64,000 nucleotides of DNA from Bacillota bacterium (GTDB lineage: Bacteria; Bacillota; Bacilli; Paenibacillales; NBRC-103111), in the NCBI GenBank assembly GCA_023388055.1, contig JAEWGW010000025.1:372001-436000 (forward strand), given 5' to 3'. Below are positions 1 to 7,596 of the stretch, one piece after another. Below the pieces are notes generated by a model that was not told where the DNA came from, ran no database searches, and worked only from the letters and a program-made list of their open reading frames with translations. The translations under genes were made by a program, and so were the position numbers. Each line of letters begins with the position of its first letter. Position 1 is the first letter of the stretch.

Positions 1-13
1 CGAAACGATTTAA

Positions 14-910
14 ACCTTCGTTTATAATCTTCCTCTCCCAGAAATACAGCATCTCTCCGCGGCATTCCCTCTGCCGGTGCATGCCACGGGTCATGCTGAT
101 CTGGTTCAAGCGACGGATGGCAGGTGGTGGGCTGTATTCCTGGGTATCCGCCCAGTCGGGTATCCCATGCAGCATCATCTCGGCAGGGAAACCTTCCTGG
201 CACCGGTCACCTGGACGGAGGATGGCTGGCCTATCATCGGGGACAAGGGGACGTTATCTGAGCCCATGATTGGCGGGAACGGATCACGGGAGGGCGGTGA
301 CCATGTTGATATCCGCGATGATTTCGATGAAGCCATCCTTGCTCCATGGTGGAATTTCCTCCGTGTACCGGACCCGGCCAACTGGTCACTCTCCCGGCGG
401 AGCAGCTGCTTAACGCTGTATGGTGCCCCGGCTGCATTGAATGAAACGGGCCCGGTTGCTTTTGTCGGCCGAAGGCAGCAGCACTTTGTTTGCCGTATCG
501 CCGCACAATTGTCGTTCATCCCACAGCGCGACGGTGAAGAGGCCGGAATCACGGTGTATATGAATGAACGCTTCCATTATGAGCTGGCGGTAACGCAGCT
601 ATGGGGGGGAGAGGAGGCTTATTTTCCGTAGAAGGCTGGGTACGTTGTGGAAGGTAGAAAAGGAAGTGTCCTGGCCGGACGATACGGTTATATTGACGGT
701 TCAGGCAGATAAAACACATATTCCTTCGGGTATTCTGCCGGAAGTGGCGAGGAGCCGGTCCCGATGGGCATGGGGGAATGCGGGCTGTTGTCTACTGAGG
801 TGGCCGGAGGGTTTACAGGAGTGTTTATTGCCATGTATGCAACAGGAAATGGCCAACGCTCCGCTGCACCTGCTGAATTTGACTGGTTTCTGTATGAAGG
901 GCTGGAGTAG
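14..910 (+). pseudogene. Decayed GH43 beta-xylosidase/arabinosidase-type gene (3' part)
   Basis: This is the C-terminal part of a family 43 glycosidase with its trailing concanavalin-like domain, broken by frameshifts. From 77 the frame reads the typical GH43 stretch VHATGHADLVQ, WWAVFLGIRP, HHLGRETFLAPV, WTEDGWPIIG. It hits a stop at 629-631 just after GGEEAYF. The family sequence resumes in another frame (LGTLWKVEKEVSWPDDTVIL, about 633-718). It then shifts again near 718 to YSFGYSAGSG, STEVAGGFTGVFIAMYATGN and FDWFLYEGLE, ending at the TAG at 908-910. Upstream of 77 the frame closes at 11-13 without recovering the catalytic N-terminus, and the match is already poor near 60-75. At least two indels are therefore needed to restore one protein. 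The short ORFs visible at 77-631 and 645-977 are pieces of this single remnant. Sequencing error is a less likely explanation, given several separate lesions. Confidence 0.82.
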
Positions 911-1067
911 AACAGCGTCATCTGTAGCGGGGGAGGATGGGCAAAATCCGATAGCAATGGGGCAAGATTTCGCCTAGCTTTCATCCGGGGTTTTTCCTAT
1001 AATCAGATCAGACTCCCATGCTGATGATGGGTATGGGCCAAGTTAATCCTGATAAGGGGCGACAGAG

Positions 1068-1805
1068 ATGGCGAAACGAATTAAAGTTACCATATGGAAC
1101 GAAAACCGGCATGAGCAGACTAGCGAAAAGGTGCGGAGCGTGTATCCCAAGGGAATTCATGGGGCGTTGGCGGATGGATTGGGCATAGAGGAGAATCTGG
1201 AGATTGTGACGGCCACTCTGGATGAGCCGGAGCACGGTTTGACGGAGGAGCGGCTGGCCGGTACGGATGTGCTGCTGTGGTGGGGGCATACTGCTCATGG
1301 CGACGTGTCTGAGGTAGTGGTGGAGCGGGTGTATCAGCGGGTGCTGCAAGGTATGGGCCTGATTGTACTCCATTCCGGCCACTTCTCCAAAATTTTCAAA
1401 AAGCTGATGGGCACCTCCTGTGATCTGAAATGGCGGGAAATCGGCGAAAAGGAACGCCTGTGGGTGGTATCCCCCGGGCATCCCATTGTGGAGGGAATCG
1501 GCGAATGCTTCGAGCTCCCCCACGAGGAAATGTACGGGGAGCACTTCGATATCCCCCAGCCCGACGAGACGGTGCTGGTCAGCTGGTTCGCCGGAGGCGA
1601 GGTGTTCCGCAGCGGCTGCACCTTCCACCGGGGCCAGGGCAAAATCTTCTACTTCCGCCCGGGTCATGAAACCTACCCGACTTATTACAACGAGCAGGTG
1701 CTGACGGTGATCCGCAATGCGGTAAGCTGGGCGGCCCCCACGGGCAGGGAGTACCCCAAATACGGCAACTCCCAACCCTTGGAGCAGGTCCCGGTGTACG
1801 AGTAG
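1068..1805 (+). CDS. ThuA-like (trehalose-utilization family) protein
   Basis: A 245-residue cytoplasmic protein (no signal peptide) of the ThuA-like family, which has a class I glutamine amidotransferase-like fold. Typical stretches are VTIWNENRHEQ near the N-terminus, DVLLWWGHTAHGD (about 67-79), GLIVLHSGHFSKIFKKLMGT (about 96-115), the FELPHEEMYGEHF region (about 146) and KIFYFRPGHETYPTYYN towards the end. Family members are linked to sugar utilization in rhizobia, and close relatives in Paenibacillus sit beside oxidoreductases of sugar metabolism; the reaction here is not established. The ATG at 1068 follows a purine-rich GGGGCGACAGAG. A strong terminator follows at 1831, so the gene looks monocistronic. 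No catalytic Cys-His-Glu triad is obvious, which fits this branch of the fold. Confidence 0.85.
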   Translation: MAKRIKVTIWNENRHEQTSEKVRSVYPKGIHGALADGLGIEENLEIVTATLDEPEHGLTEERLAGTDVLLWWGHTAHGDVSEVVVERVYQRVLQGMGLIVLHSGHFSKIFKKLMGTSCDLKWREIGEKERLWVVSPGHPIVEGIGECFELPHEEMYGEHFDIPQPDETVLVSWFAGGEVFRSGCTFHRGQGKIFYFRPGHETYPTYYNEQVLTVIRNAVSWAAPTGREYPKYGNSQPLEQVPVYE

Positions 1806-1830
1806 ACCGGATGCAGCTCCCAAATCCAAG

Positions 1831-1873
1831 AACCTCCGTAATCCGCGGTTATGCTGCGGGACGGAGGTTTTTA
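1831..1873 (+). terminator. Rho-independent terminator of the ThuA-like gene
   Basis: Inverted repeat AACCTCCGT ... ACGGAGGTT followed by TTTT, 26 bases after the stop codon at 1805. Confidence 0.85.
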
Positions 1874-1899
1874 CATCATCATGATTAGAGCGTGTTTGC

Positions 1900-2017
1900 A
1901 AACCGCTGGAGGGGAGCTACCCGCTGGAGACAACACGCTGGAGACAACACGCTGGAGACAACACGCTGGAGGACAGCCCACTGGAGACAACCCGCTCGAG
2001 GGCAAACCGTTGGAGGA
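1900..2017. repeat. 15-bp minisatellite (GCTGGAGACAACACG)
   Basis: Three perfect tandem copies of GCTGGAGACAACACG at about 1920-1965, flanked on both sides by degenerate copies (GCTGGAGGGGAGC, CTGGAGGACAGCC, CTGGAGACAACCC, TTGGAGGACATC). No long ORF or hairpin explains the block. It is the first of several unrelated tandem blocks between genes in this window. Confidence 0.85.
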
Positions 2018-2124
2018 CATCATTCCAGAGGCTTTTCGCCCTCTTGGGTGCGCAGAAATGATAGCGAACCGCAAATGTATGCTATTTGGATAAAACGCAC
2101 GTAAAAGGACCTCAAAAACGGGAA

Positions 2125-2203
2125 TAGCGTACATTGTTTGGCGCTTACATGGTTAAAAAGAGCCGCTAATGAGGCGATAGCGATCATTGTTTGACGCTTA
2201 CAT
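2125..2203. repeat. Duplicated 26-bp element, spacing 53 bp
   Basis: TAGCGTACATTGTTTGGCGC followed by TTACAT (2125-2150) recurs as TAGCGATCATTGTTTGACGC plus TTACAT (2178-2203). A weaker third relative may lie at 2060-2095. Each copy ends in a CGCTTACA core that resembles half of a catabolite-responsive element, but no gene start follows directly. Confidence 0.6.
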
Positions 2204-2210
2204 TTGGCCA

Positions 2211-2333
2211 GCAGGCGTCTGCCGGAGTGTACAGGAGTATGCAGGCGTAGCTGAGTGTGCTGAAGTGTGCCGGAGTGTACAGGAGTGTGCAGGCGTAGCT
2301 GGAGTGTGCTGAAGTATGCAGGCGTCTGCCGAG
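2211..2333. repeat. 48-bp tandem repeat, two and a half copies
   Basis: Units begin GCCGGAGTGTACAGGAGT at 2221 and 2269. Each contains GCAGGCGTAGCTG and GTGTGCTGAAGT. The block is bounded by two copies of GCAGGCGTCTGCC. Internal GGAGTGTR sub-repeats suggest it grew by slippage. Confidence 0.8.
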
Positions 2334-2452
2334 GCGCCTTTTACAGAAACCTTACAAGAAGATAATGCTCCGCAAACACACGCACGCTAATATAGGAGCA
2401 AGCAGTTGAATAGACAATCGCATACCGGTAACGGGTGGAGTCATGGAGAGAA

Positions 2453-2514
2453 AACCCGGAACAGCAACGTTTTCTTCGGCGCAGGCGCCAGGGGCTGTTT
2501 CGGGTTCTTTTTTT
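2453..2514 (+). terminator. Terminator-like hairpin in the metallophosphoesterase leader
   Basis: AACCCGGAACAGC (2453-2465) pairs with GCTGTTTCGGGTT (2494-2506, one wobble), followed by CTTTTTTT. It lies only about 45 bases before the start codon at 2559. It may end upstream transcription from the repeat region, or act as an attenuator if the promoter lies upstream. No known riboswitch or T-box motif was recognised in the 110 bases before it. Confidence 0.75.
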
Positions 2515-2558
2515 ATATGATAGGAGAGTACCCCTACAAAAGAATAGGAGTGGTGGCA

Positions 2559-3401
2559 ATGAAGCTGATCGTCATGGGAGATCTGCATTATCATCAGGCG
2601 GATGAAGCGGTCCCGGAATGGCTGGAGGCCAGAGATGAGTTTTATGGGACGCTTTTGGACCGGTACCTGGAGCTGGAAGGGGATGTGCATATTTCGTTGG
2701 GGGATCTCACCAACTATGGACGCACGGAGGAGCTGCGGGAGGTGTACCGGCTGCTTAACCGCAGGCCCCGCAATTTCTACCATGTACTTGGTAACCATGA
2801 TCTGTATGCCCAGCCGCGGAAGCAGGTGCTTGAGCTGACGGGGCAAGCCCGTTACCGGTCGGTGGAGACAGATGCGGCTGTATTGGTTTTTTTGGATACG
2901 GCCAAGGAGATGAATGTCGCCGATTGGAGCGGGGATGTGGATGAGCGGCAGTTAGCCTGGTTATCCGATGTGCTGGAGGCGTCCGGCGACAAACCTGTGC
3001 TGGTATTCGCCCACCACCCCGTCTACGACACTACCGCCCGTTCCACTGACAACAAAGCGTCGGTTCATCCGGATATTCCCCTATGGGAGGTGCTGCAGCG
3101 CAAAACAGGCACTGGTGTTTATTTCAATGGCCATACCCATGTGGATTCCATCGCAGAGAAGGGCAATTGGACCTTTGTGCAGGTATCCGCCTGCCTGGAT
3201 CAGCATGCCTTCCGGGTAGTGGAAATTGGGGACACGGAGATCCGCGTTACGGCAGCGGAGGTGGATGTGCCTGAGCTTCAGCTGCACACCCCCGTTATCT
3301 TCCGGTATATGGAGCATTTCCACCCCACCACGGAAGCACGGGGGACGGAGGGGGATCGGGAGACAAGCATTCCATTGGTCCGGGAGTCCGTACAACGGTA
3401 G
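2559..3401 (+). CDS. Calcineurin-like metallophosphoesterase
   Basis: A 280-residue cytoplasmic metallophosphoesterase (calcineurin-like superfamily), a two-metal hydrolase of phosphomono- or phosphodiesters. All metal-binding blocks are present in order: GDLHYH (D-x-H, about 7-12), GDLTNYG (about 49), GNHDLY (about 81), HHPVYD (about 150) and NGHTHVDS (about 190). The frame stays open upstream to 2406, but the ATG at 2559 is preferred because AGGAG (2546-2550) lies 8 bases before it and homology begins at MKLIVMGDLH. The substrate is unknown; the relatives include cyclic-nucleotide phosphodiesterase-like proteins. A terminator follows at 3429. Confidence 0.88.
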   Translation: MKLIVMGDLHYHQADEAVPEWLEARDEFYGTLLDRYLELEGDVHISLGDLTNYGRTEELREVYRLLNRRPRNFYHVLGNHDLYAQPRKQVLELTGQARYRSVETDAAVLVFLDTAKEMNVADWSGDVDERQLAWLSDVLEASGDKPVLVFAHHPVYDTTARSTDNKASVHPDIPLWEVLQRKTGTGVYFNGHTHVDSIAEKGNWTFVQVSACLDQHAFRVVEIGDTEIRVTAAEVDVPELQLHTPVIFRYMEHFHPTTEARGTEGDRETSIPLVRESVQR

Positions 3402-3428
3402 AAGGCTGTACCGCAATCTTATGCTCTT

Positions 3429-3461
3429 CAAGGCTCTGCAGCATGCTGCGGGGCTTTTTTT
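3429..3461 (+). terminator. Terminator of the metallophosphoesterase gene
   Basis: GGCTCTGCAGCATGCTGCGG followed by GGC forms a hairpin (stem GCTCTGCAG/CTGCGGGGC with wobbles) and ends in TTTTTTT. Confidence 0.75.
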
Positions 3462-3586
3462 GCCATTTCGCAGGGTCATATCCAAATCTTTCAACTTAAA
3501 ATTTTATTCAAATAGATAGAGTCACTACGCGGGCGTAGCTCTTTTGGCATATCTTGTACAAATGAAGGATGAGGGGATGATAAGGT

Positions 3587-3853
3587 ATGCCAGATGAGAC
3601 TAACGAAATTTTACAGCGCTTAACACGAGTGGAAACCAAATTGGATATGATCCATTCCGCCCGTGATATTGGCATGGATGCGTTGCAGGCTACTCGGGCG
3701 TTGCAGGTGAGGGTGGAGGAATTGCGGGATGAAGTGGAGCAACTGCGCAACAGACAGGCGGATTTCCAAAAATGGCTGCTCGGGATTCTCATAAGCTCGG
3801 GGGGATTATTCGTAGCGTCAGTGGGCCTCCTGTTCCGTATGCTGGGTATATAA
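3587..3853 (+). CDS. Small XhlA-like coiled-coil membrane protein
   Basis: An 88-residue protein. The N-terminal two thirds form an amphipathic coiled coil (EILQRLTRVETKLDMIHSAR, then RVEELRDEVEQLRNRQADFQ). The C-terminus is a single membrane span (WLLGILISSGGLFVASVGLL). This is the layout of the haemolysin XhlA family, small membrane proteins found in PBSX-type prophages beside the holin, and also as stand-alone chromosomal genes. No phage genes surround it, so a lysis role is not supported. The start at 3587 follows GATAAGG. A terminator follows directly, so it is a single-gene unit. Family assignment rests on layout and the LTRVETKLDM pattern; function unknown. Confidence 0.7.
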   Translation: MPDETNEILQRLTRVETKLDMIHSARDIGMDALQATRALQVRVEELRDEVEQLRNRQADFQKWLLGILISSGGLFVASVGLLFRMLGI

Positions 3854-3859
3854 AACTTG

Positions 3860-3902
3860 ACCGGACCTTTTCTGAGCGTAAGCCGGAGGGGGCCGGTTTT
3901 TT
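3860..3902 (+). terminator. Terminator after the XhlA-like gene
   Basis: ACCGGACC pairs imperfectly with GGGGCCGGT and is followed by TTTTTT. The remaining stretch to 4069 is AT-rich with no recognisable feature. Confidence 0.6.
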
Positions 3903-4069
3903 CTTCTACTCAAAAAAAGACAAACCCAATCAAGAAAGTTCAAAGATGAAAAAACGGGAATCCTGGCGAATTTACGGGATATTCAAAAATGTGCAATAGA
4001 CGTTGAAAAAATAGAGATGGTAACATGTGGACAGGTTGTTGCAAGACTACTGGAAATAAATATTGTTAA

Positions 4070-4083
4070 TTTAACCGCTTACA
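4070..4083 (-). promoter_or_regulatory. Operator-like site upstream of the PL11 lyase
   Basis: On the reverse strand the site reads TGTAAGCGGTTAAA, 90 bases before the lyase start. Nearly the same 14-mer stands before both giant GH43 genes (13106 and 18167). It resembles a cre box (TGWAARCGYTWNCW) but deviates at the same positions in all three, so either CcpA or a local LacI-type regulator could bind it. Confidence 0.6.
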
Positions 4084-4172
4084 TCAGCGGTGGGAGGTGA
4101 AAGGGGGCAGGGCCTGGCGTTTTCAACGGCTGGGGCACGTAAATATATTTCATCATAAGGAGTGAGTAAAGC

Positions 4173-7100
4173 GTGGGTTGGATGAAAAGAAAAAAATCAA
4201 TGATATCTGCTATGTTGGCACTTGTATTGGTGCTATCCCAAGCTGTTACCGTATTGGCTGCAGATCCGGACTCGCAACAAAATGTAAGCGGTGACAGATC
4301 CACTGTTATCGATCAGGTGTATAATTCAGTGGGGTCAGCAGTGTATTCTACGGATTTTGGTGATTCGGAACCTCTTACCCCCGTCAACTGGGGATTTACA
4401 ACAGCTACCAGTGCAATGTTGAGTGTTTATGGAGCCGATGTAGGGGGAAATGCTACCTCCAAGCTGGCTTTTACACAGACCAATCAGTCTGGCGGACGTG
4501 TGGCAGCTAAAAAGTTGGAAAAGCCTGTAACCGGCGGTCAAATGCTGGTTCATTTTGATTGGTATCCCGGTATGCTTAATGATAAAGGCAAAAATCCGGA
4601 GAACAACGGCGGCGACTTCAGACTGTTCGATAATTCGGGGATGACTTTTTTCACCATACGAAATATCAAAGACCAGCCGCTTGCTTTTTTTGCCGGCTCC
4701 CAGCCACTCACCAATACCCAATTTACAAACCCGAACAGCTGGTACACGATTGATGTTTACATCGATTTGTCAGCCGACCAGATGATTTTTGGTATGAAGG
4801 AAAAAAGCACCGGTATTTACGAGGAGCATACGATTTCCATTAAGGATGTTGTATTTGACGGTTTCATTGATTCGATCAAGCTGGTGGGGATACGTACCTC
4901 CGGAAATAACATTACCTGGTCCACTTATTTGGACAATTTCAGCATTCACCGGATTGCGGTGCCCGATAATACCATTATTAAGGTGAATAAACTTCCGTAC
5001 CATACGGTTTTTGTCAACCAAACAACCGCTGATGTAAATTCCATCGGACTTCCGGCTACGGTAACATTGACGTTAGCGGATAACAAAAAGGTTTCTGCAA
5101 CGGTAGCCCAATGGAGTTCAGCAGATGGAACATGGGATCCGCAGAAAGAAGGGATTTACAAGTTTACCGGAACTGTGATTACACCTGATGGTTTATCCAA
5201 TGACTTAAACCGCAGCTTGGCCATTTGCTACGTGTATAACCGGTTGAATGCTCCTGAACAAGCCCGTTCAGTGGAATGGCTGGACAGAGGCGCAGTAGCT
5301 CTTAAAGCAGACAACGGCATCTTCGTAAGCTGGAGATTGCTGGCCACTGAGTATGCTGAGGATGTAGCCTTTAATATTTACAAAAATGGTGTGAAGCTAA
5401 ATGCTGCTCCTCTGGTGGCTTCCAACTATAAAGATGTTAACGGAGTTGCAGGGGATAAGTATACCATTGAAACCCTGCTTCACAATGAGGCGGTAGAAAG
5501 CACAGATGTTACTGCTTCTGCCCAGGATTATCTGGCCTTCCCCTTGCAAAAACCCGAGGGTGGCGAAACGGACAGCGGCACTTACACCTACAGTGCAAAT
5601 GATGCTTCGGTAGGCGATTTGGATGGTGATGGAGAATACGAAATCATTGTGAAATGGTATCCCTCCAATGCCATTGACAGCTCTCAGACGGCCATGACAG
5701 GTCCGACTATTTTCGATGCGTATAAGCTGGACGGCACTCTTCTCTGGCGGATGGATATGGGTCTGAATTTGACCTCTGGCGCTCATTACAACCAATTCAT
5801 CGTTGCGGATTTCAATCAGGACGGCAAAAGCGAAATGATGATTAAAACCGCAGATGCTACAGTGGTTTACGGGACAACGGATGGCAAATACGACAGCAGC
5901 AAGGTGATCAGTGTCATTGGTGATATCACCAAAAACGGGGAATATGTGAACAGGGAAAACAATAACGGGCATATTATCGGCGGACCGGAATTTATGACCG
6001 TATTTGAAGGGAAAACAGGTAAAGCAATCGATACCGTGAATTATGCGTTTCCGCTGGGTGAGGATGGCGGAGCATCTTGGGGCGATACCTGGTGGAACCG
6101 TTCCGACCGTTTCCTGGCAGGATTAGCTTACTTGGACGGGAAGAAACCCAGTGCTGTATTCGGCAGAGGGTATTATGAACGGACAACTTATGTCGCTTAC
6201 AGTCTGGTAGACGGCAAGCTGGTTGAGGAGTGGACCTTCGATTCCGCTCAAGAAGGAAGAGGCAAAGGGTTAGGCTTCCACAGTGTGTCGACAGGTGATG
6301 TGGATAATGATGGAAAGGATGAAATTGTAGCCGGATCGTTGACGTTGGATCATGACGGTTCCATCCTCTATACCATGGATGGCAACATGCAGCGTGAGAT
6401 GGGATCCCATGGGGATGCTCTTCATCTGGGTGCCTTCGACCCGGACCGGGAAGGCCTTCAAGTATACGGTGTGCATGAGGTTCCGGAGGTTGCTTCTGTA
6501 GAGCTTCATGATGCGGCAACCGGCGAAACCCTGCAATCCTATTATGCATACAAGGATACCGGACGGGGACTGATAGCTAACATTACCCCTTCGGCAGGCC
6601 ATGAATTCTGGGGAGCTGCGGGTTCAACGATTGCAGAAGGCGGAGCGGTATATAATGTGCAGACTGGCGCTGAGCTGTTCCCTAAACCCGGCTTATCTGT
6701 GAACTTCGCCCTGTATTGGGATGGAGATCTGCTGCAGGAATTAATGAATGGAGCATACAATGATAATGTCAAGAATGGCCCTGTTGGCAATATTGTAGGT
6801 GGTTCTTCCATTACCAAATATAATAACCAGACTAAAGCGGTGGAAACGCTGCGGACATTCCCGGACACCGTAAGCAGCAATGGAACGAAAGCAACCCCGA
6901 CGCTGCAGGCGGATATTCTCGGTGACTGGCGCGAGGAGATTGTGCTGCCAACTGCCGACAGCTCCGAAATGCGTATTTACAGCACAACTGCACCAACGGA
7001 ATACCGTCTCTATACGCTGATGCATGATCCGGTTTACCGCAATGCGATTGCTGCACAGAACACGGCATACAATCAGCCTCCCCATCTCAGCTTCTATCTG

Positions 7101-7505
7101 GGTGAGGATGTGAAAAGTACGGTTTTGGCTGGTGGTCTAAAGGTGCCAAATGTGAAATACACCAATGAAAAGCTGCCTTATGCCGTAGAAAATATCAGCT
7201 TTACCGATTTTGCCGGAAATGCTGTAACCCACTTGGCGGGTTCCGGAGATATTCTCGTGAAAGCCACTGTCCGTAATCAAGCGAAGAGCACCCAAGATGT
7301 AACACTGATCGTGGCTTTATACAATGCAGACAACACCATGAAGAACTATTCTCTTGTGAAATGGAATTCCAAAAACGGCCTAGAACAGACCTTACAAGCG
7401 GGCTTCCATTTGCCGGATGATGTGCAGGGCCATAAGGTGAAGGTGTTCGTTTGGAATAACACCACTGATATGAAACCCTTTTCCAATGTAGAAATTCTGG
7501 AGTAG
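4173..7505 (+). CDS. Secreted rhamnogalacturonan lyase, PL11
   Basis: A 1110-residue exported polysaccharide lyase cutting the rhamnogalacturonan I backbone of pectin. The signal peptide is about residues 1-30 (KRKK, then a hydrophobic run ending VLAA). Next come a laminin-G-like region (about 45-270) and an Ig-like domain (about 275-360). The PL11 beta-propeller (about 363-1000) shows RSVEWLDRGAVALK, FVSWRLLATEY, the acidic calcium-type loops GDLDGDGEYEIIVKWYP and VADFNQDGKSEMMIKTADA, and LGDWREEIVLPT. A C-terminal Ig-like domain closes it. YesW/YesX of Bacillus are about 600 residues, so the flanking domains are additions. The start is GTG at 4173: AAGGAG (4157-4162) is 10 bases before it and 19 before the next ATG. 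It has no SLH anchor itself, but the next gene (91 bases on) encodes one. Confidence 0.92.
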   Translation: MGWMKRKKSMISAMLALVLVLSQAVTVLAADPDSQQNVSGDRSTVIDQVYNSVGSAVYSTDFGDSEPLTPVNWGFTTATSAMLSVYGADVGGNATSKLAFTQTNQSGGRVAAKKLEKPVTGGQMLVHFDWYPGMLNDKGKNPENNGGDFRLFDNSGMTFFTIRNIKDQPLAFFAGSQPLTNTQFTNPNSWYTIDVYIDLSADQMIFGMKEKSTGIYEEHTISIKDVVFDGFIDSIKLVGIRTSGNNITWSTYLDNFSIHRIAVPDNTIIKVNKLPYHTVFVNQTTADVNSIGLPATVTLTLADNKKVSATVAQWSSADGTWDPQKEGIYKFTGTVITPDGLSNDLNRSLAICYVYNRLNAPEQARSVEWLDRGAVALKADNGIFVSWRLLATEYAEDVAFNIYKNGVKLNAAPLVASNYKDVNGVAGDKYTIETLLHNEAVESTDVTASAQDYLAFPLQKPEGGETDSGTYTYSANDASVGDLDGDGEYEIIVKWYPSNAIDSSQTAMTGPTIFDAYKLDGTLLWRMDMGLNLTSGAHYNQFIVADFNQDGKSEMMIKTADATVVYGTTDGKYDSSKVISVIGDITKNGEYVNRENNNGHIIGGPEFMTVFEGKTGKAIDTVNYAFPLGEDGGASWGDTWWNRSDRFLAGLAYLDGKKPSAVFGRGYYERTTYVAYSLVDGKLVEEWTFDSAQEGRGKGLGFHSVSTGDVDNDGKDEIVAGSLTLDHDGSILYTMDGNMQREMGSHGDALHLGAFDPDREGLQVYGVHEVPEVASVELHDAATGETLQSYYAYKDTGRGLIANITPSAGHEFWGAAGSTIAEGGAVYNVQTGAELFPKPGLSVNFALYWDGDLLQELMNGAYNDNVKNGPVGNIVGGSSITKYNNQTKAVETLRTFPDTVSSNGTKATPTLQADILGDWREEIVLPTADSSEMRIYSTTAPTEYRLYTLMHDPVYRNAIAAQNTAYNQPPHLSFYLGEDVKSTVLAGGLKVPNVKYTNEKLPYAVENISFTDFAGNAVTHLAGSGDILVKATVRNQAKSTQDVTLIVALYNADNTMKNYSLVKWNSKNGLEQTLQAGFHLPDDVQGHKVKVFVWNNTTDMKPFSNVEILE

Positions 7506-7596
7506 CAAAGGGAAGTGGGGATATGTCACTGCGGCATATTCCTGCTTGCCGTGTAAGATTTAAGGAAACACAATTATTAGCGGAGGAGGGTGCTCG

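Noticed and set aside
645..977. 110-codon open frame as a separate gene
   Set aside because: It is the middle piece of the frameshifted GH43 remnant. The downstream part of the family sequence is read in another frame.
1008..1901. Reverse-strand open frame of 297 codons over the ThuA-like gene
   Set aside because: The forward frame matches ThuA throughout; the reverse frame has no recognisable domain.
3587..3853. XhlA-like gene as evidence of a prophage
   Set aside because: No other phage genes, attachment sites or integrase are nearby, and the family also occurs outside prophages.
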